Part shown: positions 29,301 through 37,752 of the stretch, in pieces | Numbering within the stretch: the stretch's first letter is position 1 | How the letters are laid out: each line of letters begins with the position of its first letter | Assembly: GCA_020631405.1 (NCBI GenBank) | Contig: JAHDHH010000015.1 | Location: forward strand, 1-64,000 | DNA length: 64,000 nucleotides | Direction: 5' to 3' | Source: Saprospiraceae bacterium | GTDB lineage: Bacteria > Bacteroidota > Bacteroidia > Chitinophagales > Saprospiraceae | Notes under the pieces: model-generated | The model's database searches: none | What the model saw: only the letters and a program-made list of their open reading frames with translations | What the model was told of the DNA's origin: nothing | Program-made: the position numbers and the translations under genes

Positions 29301-29558
29301 GATTTGCTCTGGCTTGATGACATACGGGATTGCCTTCTTGACTGGGATATCACAACCCGCAGCTACTGTAGCTGCTGTAATACCAAAACCTAACATCTTA
29401 AGAAAATCCCTCCTATTACCTTCCATCTCTGGAGCTTTCTCAAGCAAAGAGGTACTTCCTTCATCATGAAATTCCTTATCCAGGCTTTCCATGAATTCTG
29501 GTTCTTGATTTAGATCTTTTTGTCCAATCCAAACATTTGACTGCATCTTATTACTCAT
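26391..29558 (-). CDS. actB: Alternative complex III subunit ActB (molybdopterin-oxidoreductase-like plus iron-sulfur)
   Basis: 1055 residues. N-terminal twin-arginine signal (NRRDFLKMLG, Arg49-Arg50) with a possible lipobox VAAGC (Cys69), consistent with export of a folded cofactor protein that is then lipid-anchored. A molybdopterin-oxidoreductase-like domain follows, then a ferredoxin-like part (about 805-1000) with cysteine clusters CTGCGACTVAC, CQHCDNAPCENVC, CVGTRYCANNC and CSFC...CAAAC for four iron-sulfur clusters. In known complexes the first domain holds no molybdenum. It carries electrons from quinol to the haems of ActA and ActE. Confidence 0.96.
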   Translation of the reverse strand: MSNKMQSNVWIGQKDLNQEPEFMESLDKEFHDEGSTSLLEKAPEMEGNRRDFLKMLGFGITAATVAAGCDIPVKKAIPYVIKPEQIIPGVATYYASTFVEGGDVAPILVKTREGRPIKIEGNETLSKNGGTTARAQASVLSLYNINRYKTPQIKDGDTLSSSDWKSVDAAVSSALSKARNIRFVTNTIVSPSSKKAIAALDAKYGNVKVVTYDSVSYAGALDANLADFGKRALPSYHFDKAKVIVSFDADFLGSYLPNGDVSADYIAGRDLSDANSPKMSRHFQVESHMSLTGSNADNRVLVKPSEMGSAIAYLASKVVGGSSSLKLNAKAKKGLDKVAAQLKAAGSQGLVLAASNNVAEQRLVNAINNAIGAYGSTVDMSDANLTKQGDESQLDAMITEMKSNLVDVVIFNQCNPLYDYSSAAELAAVLGKVKTKIGLAYASNETNAFCDIIAPVSHFLESWGDAQSTESKYYVQQPTISTIFDTRQMEDSVLAWAGTGESYKDFMKASWTEDVFAAQSKFVSAASFWDSALHDGGVMMGGGSSVSYAGGSIGSLMSGVSKPSSSELEVKFFETAHMANGQSADNPWLMEMPDPVARTSWGNYLAVPVSFDGVRTMLGMNNLKDGDLVDLTIGDIKYRVPVVQQFGMMPGTVALALGYGRSNSGATCDNVGVNVNPCLKKVSGRTQYFADIVSVSNKVGKEEHFSCVQYHHTYGVRGMDKKTGEVINADEAATVSVTYGVVDQGYQGSITDRSVIYNTNAADLKDSIAHLKEKRAEAEHLNQNTMYPFEEFTEDLYSQGHHWGMHVDLNSCTGCGACTVACMAENNVPVVGKREVSRHHEMTWLRIDRYYYGDVDNPNVVYQPMMCQHCDNAPCENVCPVNATNHSSEGLNQMTYNRCVGTRYCANNCPYKVRRFNWMDYTTADLFPANQPAMGLDTDVPFYADDLTRMVLNPDVTVRVRGVIEKCSFCVQRIQEGKLTAKTEGRRLEDSDVKTACAAACNTNAITFGDMNNKKGDLAAKLDSPLNFIALEEINVRSSVTYTMKVNNRDKSLDA

Positions 29559-29603
29559 GCTATTATTGCTTAAATGCTTATTGTTTTGTTTTGCTATTCT
29601 TGA

Positions 29604-31052
29604 TTAGTAATGACATTTTTGACACTCTAATCCTCCTATATCTTGAACTGTTACTTTGTCTCTATCTCCTGACTCTAACTCTTCGTGGTATTTTGCATAA
29701 CTCTTATAGTAGTCATTATCTGCAAATTGCACCTCAGTCTGCCTATGGCAATTGATACACCATCCCATAGACAGTGGAGAATGTTGTTCAACTACTGCCA
29801 TCCCTTCTACCTCACCATGGCAGGTCTGACATTCTACCTTTCCGATAGACACGTGTTGAGAGTGGTTGAAATACACATGATCTGGCAAGTTGTGTATTCT
29901 TACCCATTCTATAGGACCAGCTACAGATTCTTTGACATCACTAGTCAGGCTAGACACAATCTCCTTCCACTCACTCTTAATCAATTGCTCACCTACCTTA
30001 TCTAACTCTGTGACATCGTCATTATTAGCAACATACTGATCTCCGATCCACTTTGCAAAAATCTTTTCTATGTCTTCATTAGACATCTTATCATAATCTT
30101 CGATGTATTTTCCTGTATTTGGATCATACCCAACCGAAGCGTAAATTTTACTTAACTCCCCTGTTCCATAACTAGACCCATATTTGATTGCTGTATGACA
30201 ATTCATACAAGTGTTAGCTGCTGGAATCACGGCATGCTTAGACCTTCTTGCGCCGTCATGACAGTATTGACATTCTATTTTATTTAAGCCAGCATGTGTC
30301 TCATGCGAAAACTTAATAGGCTGCTCTGGAGCATAGCCTTCTTGTCTACCTAAGTCAGTAGCCTTATTAACTGTAGTATATCCACCTAGCACGATTAGGG
30401 CAAAAATGGTAAACATAATCATGCCTCTACTCGTCAAGGATTCCCAAAGTGTCTTTCCTTGATATACCCTACCTTCTTTAGCTGCAGAAATCTTGCTAAG
30501 TCCATTAATCACTCTTGAGAGAATCAGAGCTAACAACATCAACAACCCAAACAATGCATAATATAAGACATTGCTTGAGGCCTCCTGAGTTCCCGCTGCT
30601 GAATTCTCAGCAACTACACCACCTGCTGGAGCTCCATAAGTACCTTTTGCCATGCCATCAATATATAACATGGTAGACTCTATGTCTTCGTCAGTAAGGT
30701 TAGGAAAAGCTGTCATTACCGTCGGCTTGTACTCATTCCAAATTTGTACAGCTCTTGGGTGACCAGAAGCAATCATTGCTTGACTATTTCTAATCCAAGC
30801 GTATAAGTCCTCTCTTGGATAATCAGCCCAATTTGCTTCGGCATTGGCCAAAGGCGGGCCTGTCAATGCAGATTTCATGTTTTTTGCATGGCAAGAAGCA
30901 CAGTAATTCTTAAATACTGTTTTACCCGCATCTGCAGTTGGCTCGGCGCTTAAAGCTCCGAGAGAACCAAAAAATATCAGCACTAATAACACTGAATTTT
31001 TAACTATATGTAAAGTCCTCAATGTGTGCATGTTTTGTTGTAGAATTAACAT
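29604..31052 (-). CDS. actA: Alternative complex III subunit ActA with extra N-terminal cytochrome c domain (six haem motifs)
   Basis: 482 residues. Signal peptide, then a mono-haem cytochrome c domain (CASCH, 51-55), two transmembrane helices (162-180, 212-228), and the classical pentahaem part with CQYCH (261), CMNCH (282), CQTCH (408), CINCH (432) and CQKCH two residues before the C-terminus (477-481). The described Rhodothermus ActA has five haems, so this has one domain more. First gene of the respiratory train. Two ATGs are possible (31052 and 31031); the shorter gives a more standard signal peptide, the longer follows an AGGTGAG stretch. Confidence 0.94.
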   Translation of the reverse strand: MLILQQNMHTLRTLHIVKNSVLLVLIFFGSLGALSAEPTADAGKTVFKNYCASCHAKNMKSALTGPPLANAEANWADYPREDLYAWIRNSQAMIASGHPRAVQIWNEYKPTVMTAFPNLTDEDIESTMLYIDGMAKGTYGAPAGGVVAENSAAGTQEASSNVLYYALFGLLMLLALILSRVINGLSKISAAKEGRVYQGKTLWESLTSRGMIMFTIFALIVLGGYTTVNKATDLGRQEGYAPEQPIKFSHETHAGLNKIECQYCHDGARRSKHAVIPAANTCMNCHTAIKYGSSYGTGELSKIYASVGYDPNTGKYIEDYDKMSNEDIEKIFAKWIGDQYVANNDDVTELDKVGEQLIKSEWKEIVSSLTSDVKESVAGPIEWVRIHNLPDHVYFNHSQHVSIGKVECQTCHGEVEGMAVVEQHSPLSMGWCINCHRQTEVQFADNDYYKSYAKYHEELESGDRDKVTVQDIGGLECQKCHY

Positions 31053-31093
31053 ATTAAATCACTCTGCTCACCTAAAGGTGATTATTAATGTGG

Positions 31094-31101
31094 CAAAAAT
31101 A
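31094..31101 (-). promoter_or_regulatory. Putative -7 box of the act-cox gene train
   Basis: TATTTTTG on the minus strand fits TAnnTTTG, 41 bases before the actA ATG at 31052. No TTG is seen at the expected upstream distance. It is the best promoter candidate for the fifteen-gene train. Confidence 0.35.
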
Positions 31102-31144
31102 TATTTATGTAACATTTATATAACACTTGTGACCGTACATCCTT

Positions 31145-31169
31145 TTTATTTAGATTCCGTCTAAATAAA
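31145..31169 (-). repeat. Perfect inverted repeat directly after thyA
   Basis: Ten-base arms (31145-31154 and 31160-31169), almost all A/T, around a five-base loop. It starts at the base following the thyA stop codon. Neither strand has a clear T-run after the stem, so a classic terminator is doubtful; it could still stabilise the thyA transcript end or bind a regulator upstream of actA. Confidence 0.55.
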
Positions 31170-31964
31170 TCATACAGCTACAGCTGCTTTGATATGAGGA
31201 TGTGGGTCATAGTTTTCTATTTTAAAATCTTCAAATTCAAATGCATCAATATCTTTCACTTCAGGGTTCATTACCAATCTAGCTAATGGCCTTGGGCTCC
31301 TTGAAATTTGGAGCTTAGCCTGATCTAGATGATTACTGTATAGATGGACATCTCCAAATGAATGTACAAAATCACCAACCTCTAATCCGCAAACTTGAGC
31401 TACCATATGGGTCAACAACGCATATGATGCAATATTGAATGGTACGCCAAGGAAGGCATCAGCAGATCTTTGATAAAGTAAACATGACAACTTCCCATTT
31501 GCTACGTAAAATTGAAAGAGACAATGACATGGTGTCAAAGCCATCTCATCAAGTTCTCCAACATTCCAAGCATTAACTATAATCCTCCTAGAATCTGGGT
31601 TCGTTTTAATCGTATGAATTGCTTTTGCAATTTGATCGATTGCTACTCCAGTTGGCGACGGCCAACTTCTCCACTGTTTCCCGTAGACTGGACCTAGGTC
31701 ACCATTTTCATCTGCCCAGGCATTCCATATCCTTACTCCATTGTCCTGAAGGTATTTAACATTAGTGTCTCCTTTGAGAAACCAAAGTAATTCATAGATT
31801 ATGGATTTGAGATGAAGCTTCTTTGTCGTGACAAGTGGAAATCCTTCCTGAAGATCAAACCTCATAGTATAGCCAAAGCAACTAAGAGTTCCTGTACCAG
31901 TTCTGTCACCTTTTTCGGCGCCATGGCTCAGAATATGATCGAGTAGGTTAAGGTATTGTTTCAT
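31170..31964 (-). CDS. thyA: Thymidylate synthase
   Basis: 264 residues, the same length as the E. coli enzyme. It methylates dUMP to dTMP with methylene-tetrahydrofolate. The opening [13 protein letters not shown], the catalytic Cys146 in [28 protein letters not shown] and the C-terminal region are all intact. It lies 90 bases after truA on the same strand. Confidence 0.98.
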   Translation of the reverse strand: MKQYLNLLDHILSHGAEKGDRTGTGTLSCFGYTMRFDLQEGFPLVTTKKLHLKSIIYELLWFLKGDTNVKYLQDNGVRIWNAWADENGDLGPVYGKQWRSWPSPTGVAIDQIAKAIHTIKTNPDSRRIIVNAWNVGELDEMALTPCHCLFQFYVANGKLSCLLYQRSADAFLGVPFNIASYALLTHMVAQVCGLEVGDFVHSFGDVHLYSNHLDQAKLQISRSPRPLARLVMNPEVKDIDAFEFEDFKIENYDPHPHIKAAVAV

Positions 31965-32054
31965 TTGAATTACAAAAGTGCTAATATTTGAAAAATAACT
32001 ATATGTATTTTTAAATATATTTTAAAAAAACCTAATTCTTATTCTCAAAAGTAC

Positions 32055-32783
32055 TTAGTACGTGGCTCCTACAAAATAGAGACCACTAGCTGGAACACTC
32101 CATGGCTGTTGAATTGGAGCCTTTCCACTCAGTGCATTGTCGAGCTCTGAAAGCGACAACTTACCTCTGTGATAGTTGAGCTGTGCACCTACAATCAGTC
32201 TAACCATTCCTCTAAGGAATCGATCTCCTTGAATAGCAAAGACTACCCTACCATCTGCATGTTTGGACCAACTAAAATGTGTAAGTACACAGGTGTCAGT
32301 CTTGCTACTTCCATGTGCCTTCTTAAAATGTACAAACTCAAGACAAGACATGAAATGACTAGCCAAATCATTTAGCCTAGCCAAGTCTAATCCTTGCTCA
32401 TATTGATAATGATAAGCTTGACTTTCAAATACTTCTTTGGCAAATACAATATGATACTCATAAGCTCTAGACTTAGCATTAAACCTCGCGTGGAAATCAT
32501 TGTCGACTTCTTCCATTTTCGTTACCACAATATCTTTCGGCAACATCCTATTCAGCTTGTAAACAGCGTCAGGATTATGTCTTATCACATCAGCATGAAA
32601 GATGTAATTTTTTCCATGAACTCCACTGTCTGTCCTCCCACAACCTACTATGGAAGCTTGAAGACCAAGGAGTATATCCAATGACTTTTCAAGTTCTCCC
32701 TGCACTGTACTGGCATTGGGCTGAACCTGCCAGCCAGCATATGCATATCCATTGTAACTTATTGTGAATTTTAATCTTGCCAT
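32055..32783 (-). CDS. truA: tRNA pseudouridine(38-40) synthase
   Basis: 242 residues. Makes pseudouridine in the tRNA anticodon stem-loop. The catalytic motif GCGRTDSGVHGKN carries Asp52; YNGYAYAGWQVQPN and RFLRGMVRLIVG, both typical of TruA, are present. ATG at 32783, with a good Bacteroidota promoter 10 bases upstream of the start. Confidence 0.96.
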   Translation of the reverse strand: MARLKFTISYNGYAYAGWQVQPNASTVQGELEKSLDILLGLQASIVGCGRTDSGVHGKNYIFHADVIRHNPDAVYKLNRMLPKDIVVTKMEEVDNDFHARFNAKSRAYEYHIVFAKEVFESQAYHYQYEQGLDLARLNDLASHFMSCLEFVHFKKAHGSSKTDTCVLTHFSWSKHADGRVVFAIQGDRFLRGMVRLIVGAQLNYHRGKLSLSELDNALSGKAPIQQPWSVPASGLYFVGATY

Positions 32784-32793
32784 ATTGTGTTTG

Positions 32794-32822
32794 CAAAATT
32801 AATCGAACATTTAATAGTTCAA
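32794..32822 (-). promoter_or_regulatory. truA promoter
   Basis: TTG (32822-32820), an 18-base spacer, and TAATTTTG (32801-32794) match both Bacteroidota promoter boxes. The -7 box ends 10 bases before the truA ATG, so the leader must be very short. Confidence 0.6.
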
Positions 32823-32985
32823 TAAGCTATCTCTACTAAGCTCTAGTTGTAATTGTGTTTATTACATGTTTCGGCACTTTGACTTACACCAATTGAACTC
32901 TAATAATCAATATAATTCTATTCAATTATTGATATATTGATTACATTTAATATCTGTTAATACACTAGCAACTAAGCAAGAGCAA

Positions 32986-33387
32986 ATGATTCTATATTTC
33001 ATTGATGATGATCACGCAGCACATGTTTACCACAACATAATGGTTGAGGACATTGAAAGTAATGACATTACAGTATCCAATTTTTACTCTGTAGATGATG
33101 CATTGAGTAAACTCAATGAGAGCTTGAATGACAATAGCTTAGAAAACTGGCCGGATATTATCATATTAGATATTAATATGCCAATCAAAACTGGGTGGAA
33201 GTTTTTAGAGGAATACGAACTTCTGCCAATACAGGAGAAAACAACACGAATCTTTATGGCCACCAATTCTGAAAATCCTGCTGACCTTCGCAAAGCACGA
33301 GAATGCTCATTAGTGGAAGGTTATAAAATCAAATATTTAGACTCTAGTTTTTTTCAGCAGCTCGCAGAAGAGCATTTTGCACTGTAA
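32986..33387 (+). CDS. Stand-alone response-regulator receiver domain
   Basis: 133 residues, only a CheY-like receiver. The acidic pocket (Asp7, Asp8), the phospho-acceptor Asp62 in IIILDINMP and the switch Thr93 in FMATNS are present. The usual Lys-Pro near the end reads KIKYLD, so the Lys is probably kept but not the Pro. There is no output domain. Such single-domain regulators in Bacteroidota often act by protein contact in a phosphorelay. No kinase is in the window. It is convergent with the thioesterase, six bases apart. Confidence 0.88.
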   Translation: MILYFIDDDHAAHVYHNIMVEDIESNDITVSNFYSVDDALSKLNESLNDNSLENWPDIIILDINMPIKTGWKFLEEYELLPIQEKTTRIFMATNSENPADLRKARECSLVEGYKIKYLDSSFFQQLAEEHFAL

Positions 33388-33393
33388 TCTTTG

Positions 33394-33753
33394 CTAAGCC
33401 GTAATCCCATGTGGCTGTGGGTTTCCATCTTCCCCGATGTTGACAAATACTATTTTATCAACCCTGATAATCACAGATTTTGAAAATATATTTCTCACTT
33501 CACAAGCAAAAGTCATTGATGTCCTACCAAAATGACTGAATTCTAATCCAATTTCTATTACGTCTCCTTGCTTAGCACTGCTGACAAAGTCGATCTCAGA
33601 CATGTACTTGGTTACCACAGTTTTTGACTGAATTTTAGTCATGGCATAAATTCCTGCCTCCTCATCAATCCACTTTAGCAACATACCGCCAAACAACGTA
33701 TCATTGGCATTCAAGTCACCTGGCTTGATTAATTTTCTTGTATAATACTTCAT
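33394..33753 (-). CDS. YciA-like hotdog acyl-CoA thioesterase
   Basis: 119 residues, one hotdog domain. The opening KPGDLNANDTLFGGMLLKWIDEE is characteristic of acyl-CoA thioesterases of the YciA/BACH type, with the catalytic Asp in the WIDE region. Its ATG directly follows the icmF stop codon (TAG then ATG), so it is co-translated with the mutase and may hydrolyse short branched or straight acyl-CoA linked to it. Substrate preference is inferred from context only. Confidence 0.85.
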   Translation of the reverse strand: MKYYTRKLIKPGDLNANDTLFGGMLLKWIDEEAGIYAMTKIQSKTVVTKYMSEIDFVSSAKQGDVIEIGLEFSHFGRTSMTFACEVRNIFSKSVIIRVDKIVFVNIGEDGNPQPHGITA

Positions 33754-36700
33754 CTACATGTTTCTTCTATACTTCCCTCCAACTGAGAACAGTGCATTCG
33801 TAATCTGACCAAGTGTACATGACTTAGTTGCTTGCATAAGTGCATCAAAGACATTACCTCTCTTCAGTGCTATGCTTCTTAGTTTTTCTAATTCTTGTTG
33901 AGCTGTTGACTGATGTGCTTTATGGAGTTGTATAAGATTCTCAATTTGCAATTTCTTTTCTTCTTCAGTAGCTCTAATGACCTCATCAGGAATAATAGTG
34001 GGTGATCCCTTTGACGACAAGAAGGTATTCACTCCTATGATTGGATATTCTCCTGTGTGCTTAAGCATTTCATAATGTAGGCTTTCTTCTTGAATCTTAC
34101 TTCGTTGATACATTGTCTCCATTGCTCCTAATACTCCTCCTCGCTCTGTAATCCTATCAAATTCTGCAAGCACAGCTTGCTCAACTAAATCAGTAAGCTC
34201 TTCAATGACAAATGCACCTTGCAAAGGATTTTCATTTTTAGCTAATCCCAACTCATGGTTGATAATCATTTGTATAGCGACGGCTCTCCTAACACTCTCC
34301 TCTGTTGGCGTAGTAATCGCTTCATCATAAGCATTAGTATGCAGTGAGTTACAGTTGTCATAGATCGCATACAACGCCTGTAATGTTGTCCTGATGTCAT
34401 TGAAATCTATCTCCTGAGCATGGAGAGACCTTCCTGAAGTTTGGATATGGTATTTGAGCTTTTGAGATCGTTCATTGGCATTGTACTTGTACTTCATAGC
34501 CTTTGCCCATATACGCCTAGCCACCCTACCAATGACTGCATATTCTGGATCAACACCATTGCTAAAGAAAAAGGACAAATTGGGAGCAAAATCATTGACA
34601 TCCATCCCTCTGGACAAATAATACTCAACAAAGGTAAATCCATTAGAAAGAGTAAATGCCAATTGAGTAATTGGATTAGCTCCAGCCTCAGCTATATGAT
34701 AACCCGAAATGGAAACTGAATAAAAGTTGCGAACTTGTTGATCAATGAAGTATTGCTGCACATCGCCCATTAGTTTCAAACTAAACTCTGTAGAGAATAT
34801 GCATGTATTCTGTGCCTGGTCTTCTTTAAGAATATCTGCTTGCACGGTTCCCCTTACCGCATTGAGGGCTTTTGCTTTTAGCATATTGTAGACATCACCT
34901 TCAAGGACTTGGTCTCCAGTCAATCCAAGCAGCATAAGACCCAGTCCATTATTTCCTTCTGGTAGTTCTCCAGCATACTTTGGTCTATCATAGCCTTTAT
35001 TGTCATACTGATCAGCAAAAACTGCCTCAACCTTATCTTCAAGTCCATGCTCTTTGATGTAAAACTCACATTGTTGATCAATAGCCGCATTCATGAAATA
35101 AGCACATATGGTTGCAGCTGGACCATTAATAGTCATAGAAACTGATGTCTTTGGGTCACAGAGATCAAAGCCAGAGTAGAGTTTCTTAGCATCGTTTAAC
35201 GAACTAATATTGACTCCGCTGTTTCCTACTTTTCCATAAATATCTGGCCTGTAATCAGGATCTTCTCCATATAGCGTCACTGAGTCAAAAGCAGTAGACA
35301 ACCTCTTCGCTGGCATACCAAGTGAAAGGTAATGAAACCTCTTATTTGTTCTTTCTGGACCGCCCTCACCCGCAAACATCCTTGTAGGATCTTCTCCCTT
35401 ACGTTTAAAAGGAAAAACGCCAGCTGTAAATGGGAATCGACCAGGTACATTCTCCTGTCTTATCCATGTTAACAAGGTTCCATAATCCTTATATCTTGGA
35501 AGTGCAATCTTAGGAATATTATTCTTACTCAGACTCTGAGTATAGTTTTCTACTACTATATCTTTATTCCTAACCCTATATGTAAAGGTCTCTTTAGTAT
35601 ATGTCTTTTTGAGTTCTGCCCAACTTTCCAATTGTTGCAGACTCTCTGGAGTCAATGATTGCTTTACTGATTTGAGTTTGTCCTCAAGAACAGTTTTTAT
35701 GGATGCTTCAGGGCTTATTTCAAGTACATTTTCTAGACTATACAACAGAGAAGCTTGGTGACTTTGCTCTACTGTCTCTGCATCATACTTTCTGATGGTT
35801 TCTGTGATTTCTGACAAGTACCTAACTCGTGCTGGAGGTATGATGAATTGCTTCTCGCTTTCTCCATCTACTGACAGGTTTACAGCTTCAGTGGGTAACA
35901 ACTTACTTGCTAATTGATTAAACAGTGCATTCACCCCGGGGTCATTAAACTGTGATGCTATAGTTGCAAATACAGGCATAGAATCTACATCCTCTTCCCA
36001 AAGATCATTATTCCTTTGGTATTGCTTCTTGACATCTCGGAGGGCATCTTGAGCTCCTCGCTTGTCGAACTTATTAATGACAACATAGTCGGCAAAGTCA
36101 AGCATATCTATCTTCTCTAATTGAGATGCTGCTCCGAACTCAGGAGTCATAACATAGACAGATACATCTGCATGGTCAACTATCTCACTATCACTTTGAC
36201 CTATCCCTGATGTTTCTAAGATGATTAAGTCAAACCCTGCATGTTTATAAATTGCGATAGTCCTATCAATATGCTTACTGAGGGCTAAGTTGTATTGCCT
36301 TGTCGCAAGAGATCTCATGTATACGTTGTCTCTTGATATGGCATTCATTCTTATTCTATCTCCAAGCAGGGCTCCTCCTGTCTTCCGCTTACTTGGATCT
36401 ACACTAATGATACCTAGCTTCTTATTAGGAAATGCTTCAAGATATCTCAACACTAACTCATCCACCAAGCTGGACTTCCCTGCCCCACCAGTACCTGTAA
36501 TACCCAATACTGGAATAGGGCTAGAATCCTGTGATTTTTTAAGCTGCTCTACCCAACTAGTATGGTCATCGGGATAATTCTCGACTGCCGTGATAAGTCT
36601 AGCTATAGCTCCATAAGAACCATCTTTACTCTTCTCTAAGCAATCCTCTACTGTTTCACCTACCGGGTAATCACATAATTCGAGCAGGTGATTGATCATT

Positions 36701-37101
36701 CCTTGCAGTCCCATCTCTCTGCCATCATCTGGAGAATAGATACGAGTAATACCATAGTCATGGAGATCTGCTATTTCGGTTGGAAGTATGGTTCCACCAC
36801 CACCACCAAATACCTTGATGTGCCCTGCCCCTCTATCGTGCAATAAGTCATAGATATATTTAAAAAACTCATTGTGCCCACCTTGATAAGAGGTGATTGC
36901 TATACCTTGGACGTCTTCTTGGATTGCAGCATCGACTATTTCTTTTACTGGCCTATTGTGTCCTAAGTGAATGACCTCTGCCCCAGTACGCTGAATTATC
37001 CTTCTCATGATGTTGATCGCTGCATCATGTCCATCAAATAAAGAACCAGCAGTCAAGATCCTAATCTTGTGCTTAGATTTGTACGGTGTGGCTTGCTTCA
37101 T
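33754..37101 (-). CDS. icmF: Fused isobutyryl-CoA mutase with G-protein chaperone
   Basis: 1115 residues with the IcmF domain order: N-terminal B12-binding domain (DGHDAA, cobalt ligand His25; GGGGTILP near 100), MeaB-like GTPase (Walker [10 protein letters not shown] at 203-211, later NKFDKRG), linker, and C-terminal acyl-CoA mutase barrel ([44 protein letters not shown]). It interconverts isobutyryl-CoA and butyryl-CoA by adenosylcobalamin radical chemistry while the GTPase guards cofactor loading. The fused order and the [15 protein letters not shown] motifs separate it from methylmalonyl-CoA mutase, which is the main alternative. Confidence 0.93.
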   Translation of the reverse strand: MKQATPYKSKHKIRILTAGSLFDGHDAAINIMRRIIQRTGAEVIHLGHNRPVKEIVDAAIQEDVQGIAITSYQGGHNEFFKYIYDLLHDRGAGHIKVFGGGGGTILPTEIADLHDYGITRIYSPDDGREMGLQGMINHLLELCDYPVGETVEDCLEKSKDGSYGAIARLITAVENYPDDHTSWVEQLKKSQDSSPIPVLGITGTGGAGKSSLVDELVLRYLEAFPNKKLGIISVDPSKRKTGGALLGDRIRMNAISRDNVYMRSLATRQYNLALSKHIDRTIAIYKHAGFDLIILETSGIGQSDSEIVDHADVSVYVMTPEFGAASQLEKIDMLDFADYVVINKFDKRGAQDALRDVKKQYQRNNDLWEEDVDSMPVFATIASQFNDPGVNALFNQLASKLLPTEAVNLSVDGESEKQFIIPPARVRYLSEITETIRKYDAETVEQSHQASLLYSLENVLEISPEASIKTVLEDKLKSVKQSLTPESLQQLESWAELKKTYTKETFTYRVRNKDIVVENYTQSLSKNNIPKIALPRYKDYGTLLTWIRQENVPGRFPFTAGVFPFKRKGEDPTRMFAGEGGPERTNKRFHYLSLGMPAKRLSTAFDSVTLYGEDPDYRPDIYGKVGNSGVNISSLNDAKKLYSGFDLCDPKTSVSMTINGPAATICAYFMNAAIDQQCEFYIKEHGLEDKVEAVFADQYDNKGYDRPKYAGELPEGNNGLGLMLLGLTGDQVLEGDVYNMLKAKALNAVRGTVQADILKEDQAQNTCIFSTEFSLKLMGDVQQYFIDQQVRNFYSVSISGYHIAEAGANPITQLAFTLSNGFTFVEYYLSRGMDVNDFAPNLSFFFSNGVDPEYAVIGRVARRIWAKAMKYKYNANERSQKLKYHIQTSGRSLHAQEIDFNDIRTTLQALYAIYDNCNSLHTNAYDEAITTPTEESVRRAVAIQMIINHELGLAKNENPLQGAFVIEELTDLVEQAVLAEFDRITERGGVLGAMETMYQRSKIQEESLHYEMLKHTGEYPIIGVNTFLSSKGSPTIIPDEVIRATEEEKKLQIENLIQLHKAHQSTAQQELEKLRSIALKRGNVFDALMQATKSCTLGQITNALFSVGGKYRRNM

Positions 37102-37251
37102 ATATCAGATATTACATTGCGAAGTTAATAGGTTTGCCTTCATAAAGTGACGATCACGGATATACATTCTCTCTCAGGAACCACATTCCATTAGAAATTG
37201 CTGCATCTAGGCTTATCGCAAAATTTAATTTCAATATCTAGCAGTCAACAC

Positions 37252-37752
37252 CTACTGCTGTTGTAGTATCTCATAAAGTCTTGAAACTACAGCATATGTT
37301 ATCGGACACATCTTGAGATTTGCAGTGTGAGCATGAATTCTATTCTTAAAATTGTCTCGATGAGTATGCGGAAAACTGGAACAAACATCTGGTCGTACTT
37401 CATAGATCTGACATGTATTGTCATCATTGAGCATTGGACAGGGTGTTTGCATCGTGATGTACGAATCATCTCGATTATCCTTTATGAGAAACTTTCTAAT
37501 AAATTGCTTTTTTGAAATCTTAAGGTATTTGGCTGCCCTCGAAATATCACTTGTAGTAAAAGTTGTAACCGAAGTCCTACAGCAATTACCACAGTCAAGG
37601 CAATCTATGTTTTGCTCCACTTCTGCAGACACTTCCTTGGCTTGGCTATCTAATGCCTGAATATGCCTTGAGTTAAGCCCTTGGAGAAATGCTGTTAACA
37701 CCTCTGTCTGTTCTTGGGTCTTCCAATCAGTTATTTGCTGGTGGCTGCTCAA
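37252..37752 (-). CDS. YkgJ-type cysteine cluster protein
   Basis: 166 residues. It has the CxxCxxCC signature (CLDCGNCCRTS, about 54-61) and three further conserved cysteines (CPMLNDDNTCQIYEVRPDVC, later KMCPI), the pattern of the zinc/iron-chelating YkgJ family (UPF0153). Function in the cell is not established. The start is a TTG (37752) that overlaps the TGA stop of the TonB receptor gene in TTGA; no ATG occurs before the cysteine cluster. It is therefore part of the TPP-controlled transcript. Confidence 0.85.
   Translation of the reverse strand: MSSHQQITDWKTQEQTEVLTAFLQGLNSRHIQALDSQAKEVSAEVEQNIDCLDCGNCCRTSVTTFTTSDISRAAKYLKISKKQFIRKFLIKDNRDDSYITMQTPCPMLNDDNTCQIYEVRPDVCSSFPHTHRDNFKNRIHAHTANLKMCPITYAVVSRLYEILQQQ

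Noticed and set aside
31145-31169. Inverted repeat as a Rho-independent terminator of thyA
   Set aside because: The stem is nearly all A/T and no T-run follows on either strand, so it is recorded only as a repeat.
33754-37101. Methylmalonyl-CoA mutase as the identity of the large B12 enzyme
   Set aside because: The single-chain order B12 domain, GTPase, mutase and its sequence motifs fit IcmF instead.
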